From positions 23,613,395-23,677,394 of the forward strand of contig NC_135250.1 in the NCBI RefSeq assembly GCF_964204865.1: 64,000 bases of DNA, in the 5' to 3' direction. The stretch is from Styela clava (Eukaryota; Chordata; Ascidiacea; Stolidobranchia; Styelidae). The notes beneath the pieces are model-generated. The model did not search any database. It was not told the DNA's origin and was given only the letters and a program-made list of their open reading frames with translations. Positions 38,691 through 50,104 of this stretch are shown piece after piece; position 1 is the first letter of the stretch, and each line of letters opens with the position of its first letter. Position numbers and translations under genes: made by a program.

Positions 38691-39392
38691 GTAATAATCG
38701 GGCAATATGTTACCAGATTGCTGTGGCATTTTAAAGAAGTAATGCTATCATCTTGTCGTAAGTCGACGCAACCGCGAGTTACCACGAACACAAATAAAAT
38801 AAAAAGACATTTCAAATTCTCATCGTTGTCATGAATTGAATATAGTGCGACAGAAAAGACCAATACACACTAACAAAATCGACTGTTTTAACGGACGCGT
38901 AATTGCGGCGAATTTCCGATTTTGAAATTCGTTCAAATTCCATTGTGTTTGGTTTTATTGCTCCTTCAATCTTCACACAGAGTACGGTTGCAATAAACGC
39001 ACCTTGAGTCCGCAAGGGTTTTCGCCGGTGAGAAATTAGTCCGCGATCAAAAAAAGTTGGGAAACGCTGAGTATCGATAACACTGCAGTTTATTCGTTCC
39101 TGCATGTGCCTCAAGCAGTATAATCTATTTTTACACATTCAACACGAAGAATATCAGAAGCATATTATCCTATGTGTTCGCTTATTACTGCTGTCCATAT
39201 GATGGCTAACTCTGTGTGGACAAGAGCATTCAAATGACCATTTATATTGTTATTCTATACGAAAAATTGGAAATATGTCAAAGCGAAATCTACATAAAAA
39301 AGCTGAAGTCATTAATATATTCCCATGCGGGGATAATTATATATGTGCGAGATTGCTGACTGCCACTGCCTTCTAACATATGGGATTCAAAG

Positions 39393-39502
39393 GGCGCTCC
39401 AGAAGTATATGCACCAAGATGACGCACAACCTGAATCCTAACCTGGTACACCTACTATGTTCAGGTTGTGCGACACCTTGGTGCACATACTTCTGGAGCA
39501 CC
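39393..39502. mobile_element. Palindromic MITE, family M, with perfect 8-bp target duplication
   Basis: GGCGCTCCAGAAGTATATGCACC...GGTGCACATACTTCTGGAGCACC, flanked by ATTCAAAG on both sides (39385-39392 and 39503-39510). The 8-bp duplication assigns the family to the hAT superfamily. Confidence 0.92.
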
Positions 39503-40278
39503 ATTCAAAGTTATATGTTGAATTTGTTCAATCAGAGAAGCCTAGACGTCTTGTGAACCTTCAAGCGCATCCATGTCTAACCCAAAAGCTTTTTTGGGCC
39601 TCAAATTATGTTTCAGTTTTGCCCCCATTTACACATCAAAAATGCATTGCCATTTATCCTAAAATGGGGAACTTATCCCCAACAACGTACGTTTGGTATA
39701 CATTTTTTACCTAGAATGAGTGCCATAAATCCGTTGTTGCCTGGAGGTCACCTTAATGTAGAATGAACACATTAAAATTATGAATAATGGTGGACTGTTT
39801 GTTTCAAGCTAAAGTGACATTTCCGACTTACATTCCCGTTAGGTTCAACAAAAAATATCTCCTGCGCAAATTTGTCTGGCGGGCCGCGGATTGGCCACCG
39901 CTCGACTAGAAAGTTTCTGCTCGTTGAACCCTGTAGGAAGATGGCTACTGAATACAATTTTAACGTAATTCATATATAGACATAGAGTCTTTGCAATGTC
40001 AAGAAGTCATATATATAATGAATAAGATTATCAAATCGAACCCAAAAATTGAAATTAACGAAAAAAATGAGACAACAGAAACTGGTTGAAAGTTTGCTCT
40101 TGGTACATAACATAATAAATGAAATGTTTTGTCTGAAGACATTTATAAAGTGCGTAATTTCATGCCCGGCAATGCATATTTCTGCTCCTAAATATGATCA
40201 AGTTTAGTTAAGAAAATTTATTCTCCACCCATTACATTATAAACTTAAAAATGTTAAATTCAGATCAGAATTACAGAG

Positions 40279-40492
40279 GGTACTGCCGTAGTATGTGTAC
40301 CAGATTAGGGTTAAGGCCATGATTTTATTCGATTTTCCTTATTTTAGTTCTGTTACGCGTTCGGAGACTGTCTGTGTTAGCCAAATGAATACACCATCTG
40401 TCCATAGGCTTCCATTCCTTTACAAAACTTGATGTAAAGTAGGCGAACAAAATTAGTTACCTCCATATTGGTACACATACCTATGGAGAGCC
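40279..40492. mobile_element. Family M long-form MITE with perfect 8-bp target duplication
   Basis: GGTACTGCCGTAGTATGTGTACC to TTGGTACACATACCTATGGAGAGCC, flanked by TTACAGAG on both sides (40271-40278 and 40493-40500). The interior is shared with 23291-23496 and partly with 46016-46220. Confidence 0.92.
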
Positions 40493-40957
40493 TTACAGAG
40501 TTGGATATCAATTTTCAAATTTATCACCTTTTTTCAGGTTTCGTTCAATTGCATTGTTTTGAGAGAAACAAGACAATTTAGAGTGGAATTAATCCTGATA
40601 TAGCGTCATTAGGGCAAGATTTACTGTCTGTTTTGCAGTGCAATGACGCCGATGGGTCACATTCCGCCAATTTTAAAAAATTCAAAATTAAGACAACCTT
40701 CAATTTTCTACGTTCTAAAAAGAGAGGATAGCTGATCGTCGCCCAGCAATTATCCACTACGTCCACATCGACTGACAAATCATTCCATAAGCCTCAGCAA
40801 TAATTCGTACTCAAATATACTCAATCACTATTACCATATATCTATGATCACATGCTTTATAGTGAAAAACAATATAATTTGATTTGTTGCATAAAAATTG
40901 CCATCAAATTTTTGAAGTATAATTATTAATGTAAAATCAATCAAACAACGAATATAT

Positions 40958-43900
40958 TCACAATTCCTTTTTCGACAATATATCGACGTCTTTCAATTCG
41001 GCGTAGTTCATTTCATGATTTTGTTGTGTGCTCTTCTTATCGCTTACCTGATGAAGAAGACAATATTGAAATACACATTTAGAAAAACAAACAATCAACA
41101 ATATCAATCAATACAGGAAAGTTTTAAATGGAAGTGAAACATTAGATATTGTATATTATGTTAGTATAAGATTTTTTATGGCGTAAAATACCCCTGATGT
41201 TATAAGCGCCACAAAACATATAACAGCGAGAGAGAGAGAGAGAGAGATTTTATTATTTCGTCAACCAAAAAACGTGAAAAATAGTCATCAGTAAAATAGC
41301 ACTAGCAAAAAAATTTTTTTTTTGGTATGGACAGGAGGAAGCGATACGACCATACGGTCATCGAAGTCAGCTCCCACCATATATGCTGATTTTATTAAGA
41401 TAACACTGAAAAATGACCAGTGACAAAACTTAAACTGTTACATTAATATTTTTACAATAAAATTCTGAATAAAATTAGGAGACTCGTGGGTAAATGCATT
41501 GTTATGAGTATTTTTAAAAGAAAGAAAATAGAAGAAAACAAAAACAAAAACAAAACAACTTTTGCGCGATGTGTTATGCATTGTTTGCAGTCGTTTGCTA
41601 AAGAGATACTAAGAGCCATGCTTGGCTTACTCTTCTTATCCTGTTTATCAGAACAAGCAAAAGTACCAAAATACGAAAACGGTATTTTCTTACAAGAATT
41701 TACTCACAGCATGGTCACGCGCACTCACTCAGAAGTACAGTTACTCATCTCTGACCAAACTTACAGGCATTTACTGAAATGCCAAGATCTATTCTTTACC
41801 GCATTGTCAGTGGGGTCAAAAACAATACATACAGAAAAATGTACACTTTTATTTACATCAAAAAAGTCAAACCTTAAAACTAATCCTTGGACATTCTTTT
41901 ATATTTCGACAGACGAGTTTTTGCAATGTGGTAGATTTTGCCATTTCAAACATTTCTTTACCCCCAAAAGTCGATTCTCTCCAGAATTGCGGGGAGCCAA
42001 TGGTATTGGAAAATACACTGAAGTAAAGGATTTTAAAAATAAGAAAATCAGTATTTCTTTTTAATAAAAATAAAACTTTGTTCGTTGTTTGGTAACGGGG
42101 TGGGAATGAACGTTGCTTATTTTTTTACACAAATTCTTGACCACACAATATCATTTTGCTTAGCTAAATTGCATCAGTGTCGGTTTATTTCACGAGCCGA
42201 TGGTCGCTCATTGAGAAAAGTTCTATTACGGGCGCTCCAGAAGTATGTGTACCAATATGGTGGTAACTAGCTTTGTTCGCCTATTTTACATCAACCTGGT
42301 ACACATACTACGGGAGTACCCTATTACGATGATAATAACTGCCAGATTCTGCTTAATGTTATTGCAGTTAGATAGAATTTAGTGAAAAGAAAGTATGGAA
42401 ATGGAGGTATAAACTTCAAAAAAAAAATAAAAATTATCAAAAACGGCATCTGTAGCTACAAATGCCCATATGAACTGATGTAAGCGGGTTTACTTGCGAA
42501 AAGCATATTGTCCGATTATTTCAATGAGACCAATTCCTGCTATCGCTGTGGGATGCCTTTGTTCAACGATCATTCCGATAAGAAATTCAACGGCATCGAT
42601 ATCATTTGCATAGATTTCTTTTAATGTATTTGCTGTTTGGGCATCCCCTAAACAAAAACAAAAAACGATTATTGCATATCGTAATAATAAAACTATTTGT
42701 GGTTGTTGCAGAAACTAAAACTCGACGTGGTATCGATTTCCACATTAAATTAAAAGTTGCTTCGCTTCAAATTATAAAGTTGTTAATCGTCTTCGATGCG
42801 TCCCCCAAGGTTTTATAGCTCACTAGTGACTCTTAGTGGTTGATTTAATATTATACTTGTTTTTATACGGAAGCGACATACATGATTTCTTAGCTTATTG
42901 GCTAAAAGGAAATGCTTATCTTTTACTTATGTAATAGCCTGCTTACTACGTCAGAATTCAACAAGCATGTCCGACCAGAAAAAGTAAAACCCACATTGTC
43001 CAACAAGTTCTGATATGTTGCACTTAAGTTGCATGATTTATTTAGGTTCCATTACATTTGAACCCACGTACATTTGAACCCATGGCAATTTCACCTGCAT
43101 ACTATTTTTTTTTGTTTTTCGGATAGTTGAACCCATACTAACCCTAACCCACGGGTTTTAGCACCCGCATATAGATTGAACGCGCGGATATACACATGGG
43201 TCCAAATGTCCGTGGGTTCAAATGTACGGTCACCTTTATTTAGGTTAAATTCCTCGCGCTGAGGAATACCTCATAGATACCTCAATGAACTCTAACATGA
43301 TTTTTATCTAGTTTGTTTCGAGTAAAGACAAATATAAAATTTCGAATGCCTGTAAGCTCTTCAAATGTGTTGATCCGTGGTAATCTGAAATATTGTCTGT
43401 ATCTATTATATGATTGCAGTCGAACTTCGCGGTTTAATTCTAATGCTCTCGCGATGGCTTTAATCAGAAATGCAGGCACAATGTTCCCACCAGACGCCTA
43501 GAAATTCAAAACCTGTTACCTTGTTATATCAAAGCAAAATGTACAAGGTTAAAAATCCAGAAGAATAGAAGACGAAAACTTCAGTATAATGTCAAACCAC
43601 TTCAAACTTACTTGTCCCATCGGTTGATTAGATAGTGAAGTTGTGAATGTTGCCATTCCGACTTGAGTGAGAGATTTCGTGTTGTACATCATATCCGACA
43701 GAGTGTAATTTTTACCTAAATAAAATATTGCATTAGGAGGAGCCTCAGGTATAGGTAAACAGTTTGACAAAAAATCACCCAGCAGTTGTGTTGTTTGCTG
43801 AATTCACAGTATTGGATTGGTATAAGTTGCCATGTGGCACTATTTGAGGAAATAAAAAACTAATGGCTAATGTGTTTTAAGAAGAACGATATCCCGATAA

Positions 43901-46900
43901 GTCTACTTAATTCTGACAGTCCTATGTGAAGCTTGGATTTATCGACGGTGAGGCTCAAAATTTGTGCCCAATGCTCGCGCTGTAGAGCCAATATGCTAAC
44001 CAATGCATCAGATCTGCTCGTGAAATTGACACCAAACCTCATGTCAACCGATACTTCCTGTGTTATGCCAAGTATGCCAGTTTGTAGTTGTTATTGCAGA
44101 TTGTGTTAGACACATCGAAAACCACGGGGTCATATTTCACAAATGGTACTGACTAATATCAGAAACAGTTGTAAAAAAAGGTGATACAAATGTTGGCAAC
44201 AGTATGGCACTTCACTGTTGTATTCATAGTTGCGGTGTCGTGTTGTATGTTTTGATAACTGGTTACAGATAACGAAACGAATATGCATTACTGCACAGAA
44301 TGAGAATAAGTCCCGGATTTATTACGAAAATGCTACTGTTGTTTGCAAAACAAAGTGAAGTATTGAACTCTGTATTATATTACTGTGGTTTAGGCCTAGC
44401 ATCCAATACAATTTTCCCACCAATTTAAGAACATTTAATTTTATTAATCAAGCTTTAAATACATAAAACAATCGTTCTATGTTTAAGGATATTGTTTCAT
44501 AATGACCATTTTTTCAGTATAGGGTAGGATTTTTCAAATTTATGCCGGGAGATTGGAAAGCCGATAAGCCGGCTTAGTCATATGGCGAGTTACGGCCTCT
44601 CGTCCGGATACTAGTCCTTGTCGAGTACGAGAATAATGAGCCGATTAATTGTTTTAGATGCATGGACTTATATTACCTCCGATGTTGAATACATCTGGAA
44701 CAGTGCCGTGCCAATGGTACATACTGTTGAATTCGACATGAATTCGTCCGCTAGACCAAGCCATTGTTGAGCCATGGATCAGTTCTGGCTTGTAGTCTAA
44801 CTTCAAGTGAGTGGCCGATATCTGTTGTGCGTAGTCTCCGATAGTTACGACCATCGTTTGAGCTGAAATTGAATTTATATAAGAATTATATATATTCATT
44901 GTGTATGTAAAAAAGCAAAATATCGTCGATGTACATAATCGCACATTGCGCTATGTAGGATAGGACGTATAGTCGTCATATTATCTCGTATATAAATTTT
45001 ATTATATCTCTGGGAAGAATTTTTTTACTATAACACATAAACACTTCTTCAATCTAGATTCTAGAAGTATCCATTTGCCATGGTTCATAAGTATACAAGC
45101 TATAAGTCAGAGAGCTTTACTTTAGGAAATATTATTGGACTAATTTGGAGTAATGACAAAACTAAAATTTTGACAATTGACACTGAAAGTTTCGTAATAA
45201 ATAAAATCTGTTGTAAGAGTTGGGATCACTTAACGTTCAAATGAGAAGCGTCCACGCGAAGTGCTTCAGTGGTGGTAACTGATAATAATTCTCTTTATCT
45301 CAAAGGTTGCTTCAGTTATTACTACCCACACCACACCAAATCATTAAAAACTATTCGGCTTATAGCTTACCATGAATATTGTGCCTTGCTGTTTGAAAAA
45401 TTCTTTCATCGTCCCAGTTTGGATACTCCTGGGCTAGAATGTCGCATACTCTATTGTGCTCTCGCAACCATAACGTGTTGAAATATAATAGAGAAGGGAA
45501 CGAGCCAAAGAACGGATGCCCAAGTCCAAACTTGTGATCTTCGGTAATTTCGGCTGGATACCACATGTTCAATCCAGGGCAATCTTTTAACTTTGGCGGA
45601 TAAGTCTGTAAGATCGAAAAAAGTAATGTACAAGAAATGATTTTTATCACGTCGATAGCAATACCATATTGCAACCATTAAAAAGACAGATGTTTAAAAC
45701 GATTTTCTACCAGACACATATGATATACTACTAACTGAATTGTAAAAATTGATTACAAAATTTTGATATGAATAGAAAAGGGGAGGGATTAACCTCGACC
45801 TTTGGGCGGACAAAAAAAAAACAAGATGGCGGCGATTCGGAATTTCCGTCTGAACCGATTCGAATAATTTACTATTCGGTTCGATATGCCCAGCTTTATA
45901 TAATGTAACGAATTGCAGTTTGTCATATAGATATTACGCTACAATTGAACTCAAAATTATATTAGGTTGATGTCATACGATTTGCTCTAAGCAAGGTTCA
46001 AACACCTCAACAAGGGGTCCAGAAGTGTGTGCACCAATATGGAGGAAACGAATTTTGTTCACCTACTTTGCATCATGTTGTGCAAAGGGACTGGAACCCA
46101 TGACCAGGGAGTTGGTTATTCACTTGACTAACACAGACAGTCCCCGAACTCGTAATATAAATAGAATGAGGAAACTCTGAATAAAATAATGGCCTAACCG
46201 TAACCTGGTACACACACTACGGGATTACCCACAAAAGTATACTAATAAAAAAACGCACTATGGAATTCATATTGTGTAGATTTTTTTTCATAAAATTACC
46301 TCTCCATTAATTTTTTGCATTTTCATTTTACCGCCTTCCAAAGTTCTCAACAATAATTGTTTTTCCTTTGTTTCACCGTACAAATGAGATAAATCCATCT
46401 GAAAATTCAGAAAGAAATCATACATAGACATTTTTAGTGCAATTTATAAGTAGTTCGTCCGTACATTCTCTATATATATTACCTCGTGACTTCCCCACGT
46501 CAATTTGGGATCGTCTTGATATGATTTGAACGATTGATGAGTAAAATGTTGTGCGTAAAGAGGAAGGAGTACAGAGGTTCCCATCGGACAAGGTTTGAAT
46601 TTTGTTCTGGTGAAAATTTTCTGTAAAGTCTCCATTACTCCTGGGAGAAATTTAGGACCTATAATGTAGAATTTTGTTAAAACTTGCAATATGCTAAGCA
46701 AAGCAAAGGGTGCATAGCAAAAATTGAGATTTATTTAGAGAACGCCTACCGTGTTTCCCCAAAAATAAGACAGTCTTACTTCAATTTTCTTTCTAAAAAT
46801 TACTTCAGGTAATTGAATTGAAATCATTTTAAACGAGTAGGAGAGATCTCTTGCTATCGAATACGTAAAAAAGAAATTCGTCTTATTTTCGGGGAAACAC

Positions 46901-49900
46901 GTAAGTGTTTAACAGTCCTGCTTTAAATACGAGTGTATAACCAGATCTAATGACCTGTTATTCAACATAGTTAGAGAAAGCACTAGGCCAGGGTGCAGAA
47001 CGCACATGAAGATACGTCCAATATTTTTAAAAGATCTTATCGCGTACCATGCCACGTTCGAATAATTGTGGGTTGTGTAAACGAACCGTAAAACACATAA
47101 TACCTGATAACATGGGCACGAGCTATAGAAATGTGTAAATAAACATAGTGATTCCAGTATAAACCTGAGTTATTACGATGTATTATAATTACAATAACTA
47201 CTTTTTACCAAACGTCTGGTGTTCGAATTTATGACGTGTTACATTGAGCACGCCGCCCTGTTTTGTGCATCCCTATATTAGGCCATATAAAATTAGTAAC
47301 AATTAGTACAAACAATTAGTAAATAAATATTTCCCAGGGTCGAGGGTGTGCCTACCTGCGACTCCCATAGGTGTTGGACAATCTTTCGAAACTGGTGGCA
47401 GAGTTCTTCCATAAAATGTCTTGTTTGCATATCCTTCATATGTGGGAAAATCTGCGCCTAAACTAGTCGATTCAGGCCAGGGTGGTTGGTCGCTTTTTAC
47501 TGTAACAAGTTATGGCATTGAGAGAGAAAATGGGTTATCTCACATTTATATTCAAAGTATATAAATAACATACATATGATTATAATTTTAAGAAGAAAAT
47601 CGTGTAAGAATTCTACTTTGTTAATCAAATCCCAGAATAATTTCCCGTGTGTTGTTAGCCATCTCACAAGAGCAGGTGAAGGTTTGATGGTGTCTCCAAT
47701 CCAAGTGCTGATGTAGGCTAAAAATAAAACATATTGTAAAGTTTTACAATCTACAATACAAACTAATTATGATATATAAAAAATAACAAAGCGATGCTCG
47801 AATATATGGACACGAAACCCAAAACGAAGTCGTACGGTTATGCAATCCGTCACAGTAGACTACCGCCACAAAGTTCAATTTTGAAGACGTCATGGCACAC
47901 AATAAAAACAAATCTTATAGAGCCCACAGAATTTTTTAAAATAAATATGCGATTAACAAAACAATCCATATGTACATTTCGTGTTCACTGAAAGCTTTGT
48001 CCAAATATGTTGCAGATTTCATTTTTGCAAAAATTGCGTTTTTTTTCGATTACCTTAAACTTTCGACCGGCTAAAAACGGCATTCATTGATTCGCCCCAA
48101 ATTTCATTCGATTTTAAAAAAGACGAAATGACAAGAATTTTACACATGATTGATTTGGATAATCAACAAACAACGTCTATTTTGTTTCCATCAAACCAGG
48201 TGATGATTGATGCCAGCTATAGAAGTTCTGGAGACAGTGATGCTTTAGTTTTATTTAGAAACTGTGTTTATGCAGACAAAGTAAACGAATTATCTACATC
48301 TACCATTCTGTAATTTTTGAAGTTCACTCTATGACTTCCCAGATGGACACTTATTTTTTTTCGAAATTACCGATAGATGGCAACGTAGTATTTCCAATAA
48401 ATCGTTATTTCGAGCACCCGTTGTAAGGCTAATTAGCAAACGAATCGGCGAGACCTTCTTGCGTTATTACCACGAACCACATGCCAAACGATATTTGCTG
48501 TGTTTTATTCAAGTACCCCATTTTTAGTTGTTTTTGCAAGTTGTGTTCAAGTGAATACACATTCAAGAAGACGGGATCATATTTCACAAAAAGTACTGGA
48601 TAACATAAGATATCGTTGCAAAAAATAAGGATTTAGATGTGGGATATTGTATGGTACTCAGTGGTGTATATGCTTGAAATGGCTCCCATGGCAAAGTTAA
48701 AAAGTGCGCTCTCTTTATTATTTGATTGACGATTTATAATGAATATTGACTGTTATTGAAATGAGATAGTCTACTTGTACGTTATTATTTGAATAAAAAT
48801 TCAAGTTCCAGTTATTTCCAATCTGGATTTATTTTATTGAAGCACTTTACGGTTAAAACATTTGCCGTTTTTGCGCACCTGTCCAAACGGCGCCCATGGC
48901 ATGAGCCAAGACTGCCACACCATAGATACGGCATTGATGGTACTTCATTGTTTATGGTTTTGACATTTGGAGTAGGTATATATTTGGTTACAGCTAATTA
49001 ACAAAACGAATATGCATTACCTCGCAGAATGAATAGATGGAAAGAAATTTCCCGCAAGCTTATTTTGAAAACTGTACATTTATTCCCAGACAAAGTATTT
49101 TTATTGTATTTATTTATTTTATAATTATATATACTTCTCAGTGTTGTCTTATTTCTTTCAAAATAACCAATTTTGATTAAAAAAAAAACGGAAAATCTAC
49201 ATTGAATCGTATTAACGTTAACTCACGAGTTTGACAATTGTCTCCATAATATCCCGTTCTATAACAATCACAGTGGTATTGGTCAGTGAATCCAATCCTA
49301 TTGCAAATCCCGAAATTTTGACAAGGAAAGGAGCAACATGGATCGTCTAATTCAAAATATAAAACATACAGGGTCACAGTATAAATATAGTACGGGTGTG
49401 CAATTTGTCACAGTAGACTGCTGGTACCAGCCGTCACGGTGTCATAAAAGCGTGTGAGACAGTAATCACGATGTCATAAAAACGTGTTTCTATAATTAAA
49501 AATTATCTGCACAATTTAGATAAAATATCAGAACTCACAGAAATATTCGGATCAAATAAAAGTAATACCTTTTTATCAATAAATACAATCTTTAACCACT
49601 GAAAATTTCGAATCAATTGGTCGAGTAATTAATTAATTAAAGAGAAAGGCGTTTTTTTTTCATAATGATGGTATGAAAATATCTAACAACAAGAACGATC
49701 CATAGGGCCATTTCGTTTCCAATAAAGGCGGTTTGGCCACTCCTTTGTTGAGGAGGAAGCGAGGACACCTGGTAGCCTACTGGTAAATCTTCATTATCTG
49801 TATACTTTGTTGAGTTTGGGTAATACGTGATTGACATCAAGGCCCTCTATTCGCGACAATACACGTGCAAGGCGTGAAATTTTATAGTTTACTGATTTTA

Positions 49901-50069
49901 CACCGGTTGTGGATTGTGTTGCTCATAATATATATATTTTTGAAAGTACTGTATATTTCGATGTACGGTACAGAAATATTATTACATAAAAACACTACTT
50001 ACATTTTTCAGCAAAAGTTGACCTCACTAGCAGCAAAATAAGAATATACAATTTCATAGTAGAATGCAT
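40958..50069 (-). CDS. PTGS: Cyclooxygenase / prostaglandin G/H synthase, copy 3 (13 exons, 603 aa), lacks the aspirin serine
   Basis: The most diverged of the three. Exons: 50069-50003, 49346-49227, 47717-47574, 47499-47356, 46658-46483, 46398-46300, 45605-45371, 44862-44677, 43715-43612, 43497-43350, 42647-42494, 42017-41873, 41047-40958. Phases agree and exon sizes equal those of copy 1 except the single first exon and the last. Two in-frame ATGs, 50069 and 50057; the shorter start gives 599 aa. Numbered from 50057: Lys108 at the Arg120 position, distal His195, Thr342 at the Tyr355 position, Tyr373 and His376 in EFNSMYHWH, and Ala519 (codon GCT) where copies 1 and 2 have Ser (TCT). C-terminus KKEL. 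Intron 10 starts with GC (ACAG|GCATTC); the donor at 41872 is GTTTGA. Haem ligands and radical Tyr argue for an active enzyme, altered in the channel. Confidence 0.94.
41227..41247. repeat. (GA)n microsatellite
   Basis: About ten GA units, in the last intron of COX copy 3. Confidence 0.85.
42231..42320. mobile_element. Short family M MITE with perfect 8-bp target duplication
   Basis: GGCGCTCCAGAAGTATGTGTACC...GGTACACATACTACGGGAGTACC, flanked by CTATTACG on both sides (42223-42230 and 42321-42328). The interior is shorter and differs from the palindromic form. It lies in the intron after exon 11 of COX copy 3. Confidence 0.92.
43045..43234 (-). mobile_element. Foldback MITE, family F, copy B
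   Basis: Reverse-complement copy of 37635-37821, running from GGTTCCATTACATTTGAACCCA to GGGTTCAAATGTACGGTCACC. It lies in the intron after exon 10 of COX copy 3. Confidence 0.8.
43955..44370. repeat. Diverged dispersed repeat, partner of 48410-49110
   Basis: Shared words with 48410-49110 in the same order and orientation: GGGGTCATATTTCACAAA (GGGATCATATTTCACAAA), GGTACT, CAGTATGGCACTTCA and ACGAATATGCATTAC. Both copies lie in introns of COX copy 3. Class not recognised. Confidence 0.55.
44523..44640 (-). mobile_element. 5'-truncated SINE, antisense orientation to copies 1 and 2
   Basis: On the minus strand this matches the 3' part of the SINE at 6250-6618: GACGAGAGGCCGT, CATATGRCTAAGCCGGCTTATCGGCTTT, a CTCCCGG-like word and a final ATCCTACCCTA tail. 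The tRNA-like head is missing, as expected for a 5'-truncated retroposon. It lies about 37 bases downstream of the donor of COX copy 3 exon 8. Confidence 0.8.
46016..46220. mobile_element. Family M long-form MITE in intron 6 of COX copy 3
   Basis: GGTCCAGAAGTGTGTGCACCAATATGG ... CCTGGTACACACACTACGGGATTACC, with interior CACTTGACTAACACAGACAGTCCCCGA shared in reverse with 23291-23496. The flanking duplication is not clear. Confidence 0.75.
46750..46901. mobile_element. 150-bp MITE with 21-bp inverted ends, intron 4 of COX copy 3
   Basis: CGTGTTTCCCCAAAAATAAGAC at the left and GTCTTATTTTCGGGGAAACACG at the right are near-perfect inverted repeats. TA dinucleotides flank both sides. There is no coding capacity. 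As I recall it, ends of this type occur in repeats of many invertebrates. Confidence 0.85.
48410..49110. repeat. Diverged dispersed repeat, partner of 43955-44370
   Basis: Direct-orientation partner of 43955-44370, also in an intron of COX copy 3 (between exons 2 and 3). Shared words include GGGATCATATTTCACAAA, TGGTACTCAGTGGTGTA, TTTGGTTACAG and ACGAATATGCATTAC. Confidence 0.55.
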
Positions 50070-50104
50070 TGACTTGATTACGCTAAAACGATCATTGTTG
50101 ACTA

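Larger units (their letters stand above)
37277..39069. mobile_element. hAT-like composite element
   Basis: Left end CCGTGTTTCCCAACTCGAATCCGCGG and right end CCGCGATCAAAAAAAGTTGGGAAACGCTG are imperfect inverted repeats of the hAT type, with repeated AGTCCGCRA words just inside. The flanking octamers do not match, so the exact limits are uncertain. Three other repeats lie within. Confidence 0.65.
36465..40957. other. Intergenic region between COX copies 2 and 3, a nest of inserted repeats
   Basis: No gene found. An hAT-like element at 37277-39069 appears to have taken in a foldback MITE (37635-37821), a family M remnant (38008-38080) and the 300-bp repeat (38387-38690). Two further family M MITEs with perfect target duplications follow at 39393-39502 and 40279-40492. 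A GC-rich hAT-like terminus (GGGCCGCGGATTGGCCACCGCT) lies near 39880-39903 without a clear partner. Confidence 0.6.

Noticed and set aside
41867-41873. Reading the TGA after AAGGTT as the true end of COX copy 3
   Set aside because: A downstream exon at 41047-40958 in the right phase gives a KKEL tail matching the other copies, so splicing at this site is the better model. Retention remains possible and is listed as a finding.
41486-42064. 192-aa open frame on the plus strand
   Set aside because: It is the antisense of the penultimate exon of COX copy 3 and its flanking introns. The minus strand there codes a conserved COX segment with correct splice borders.
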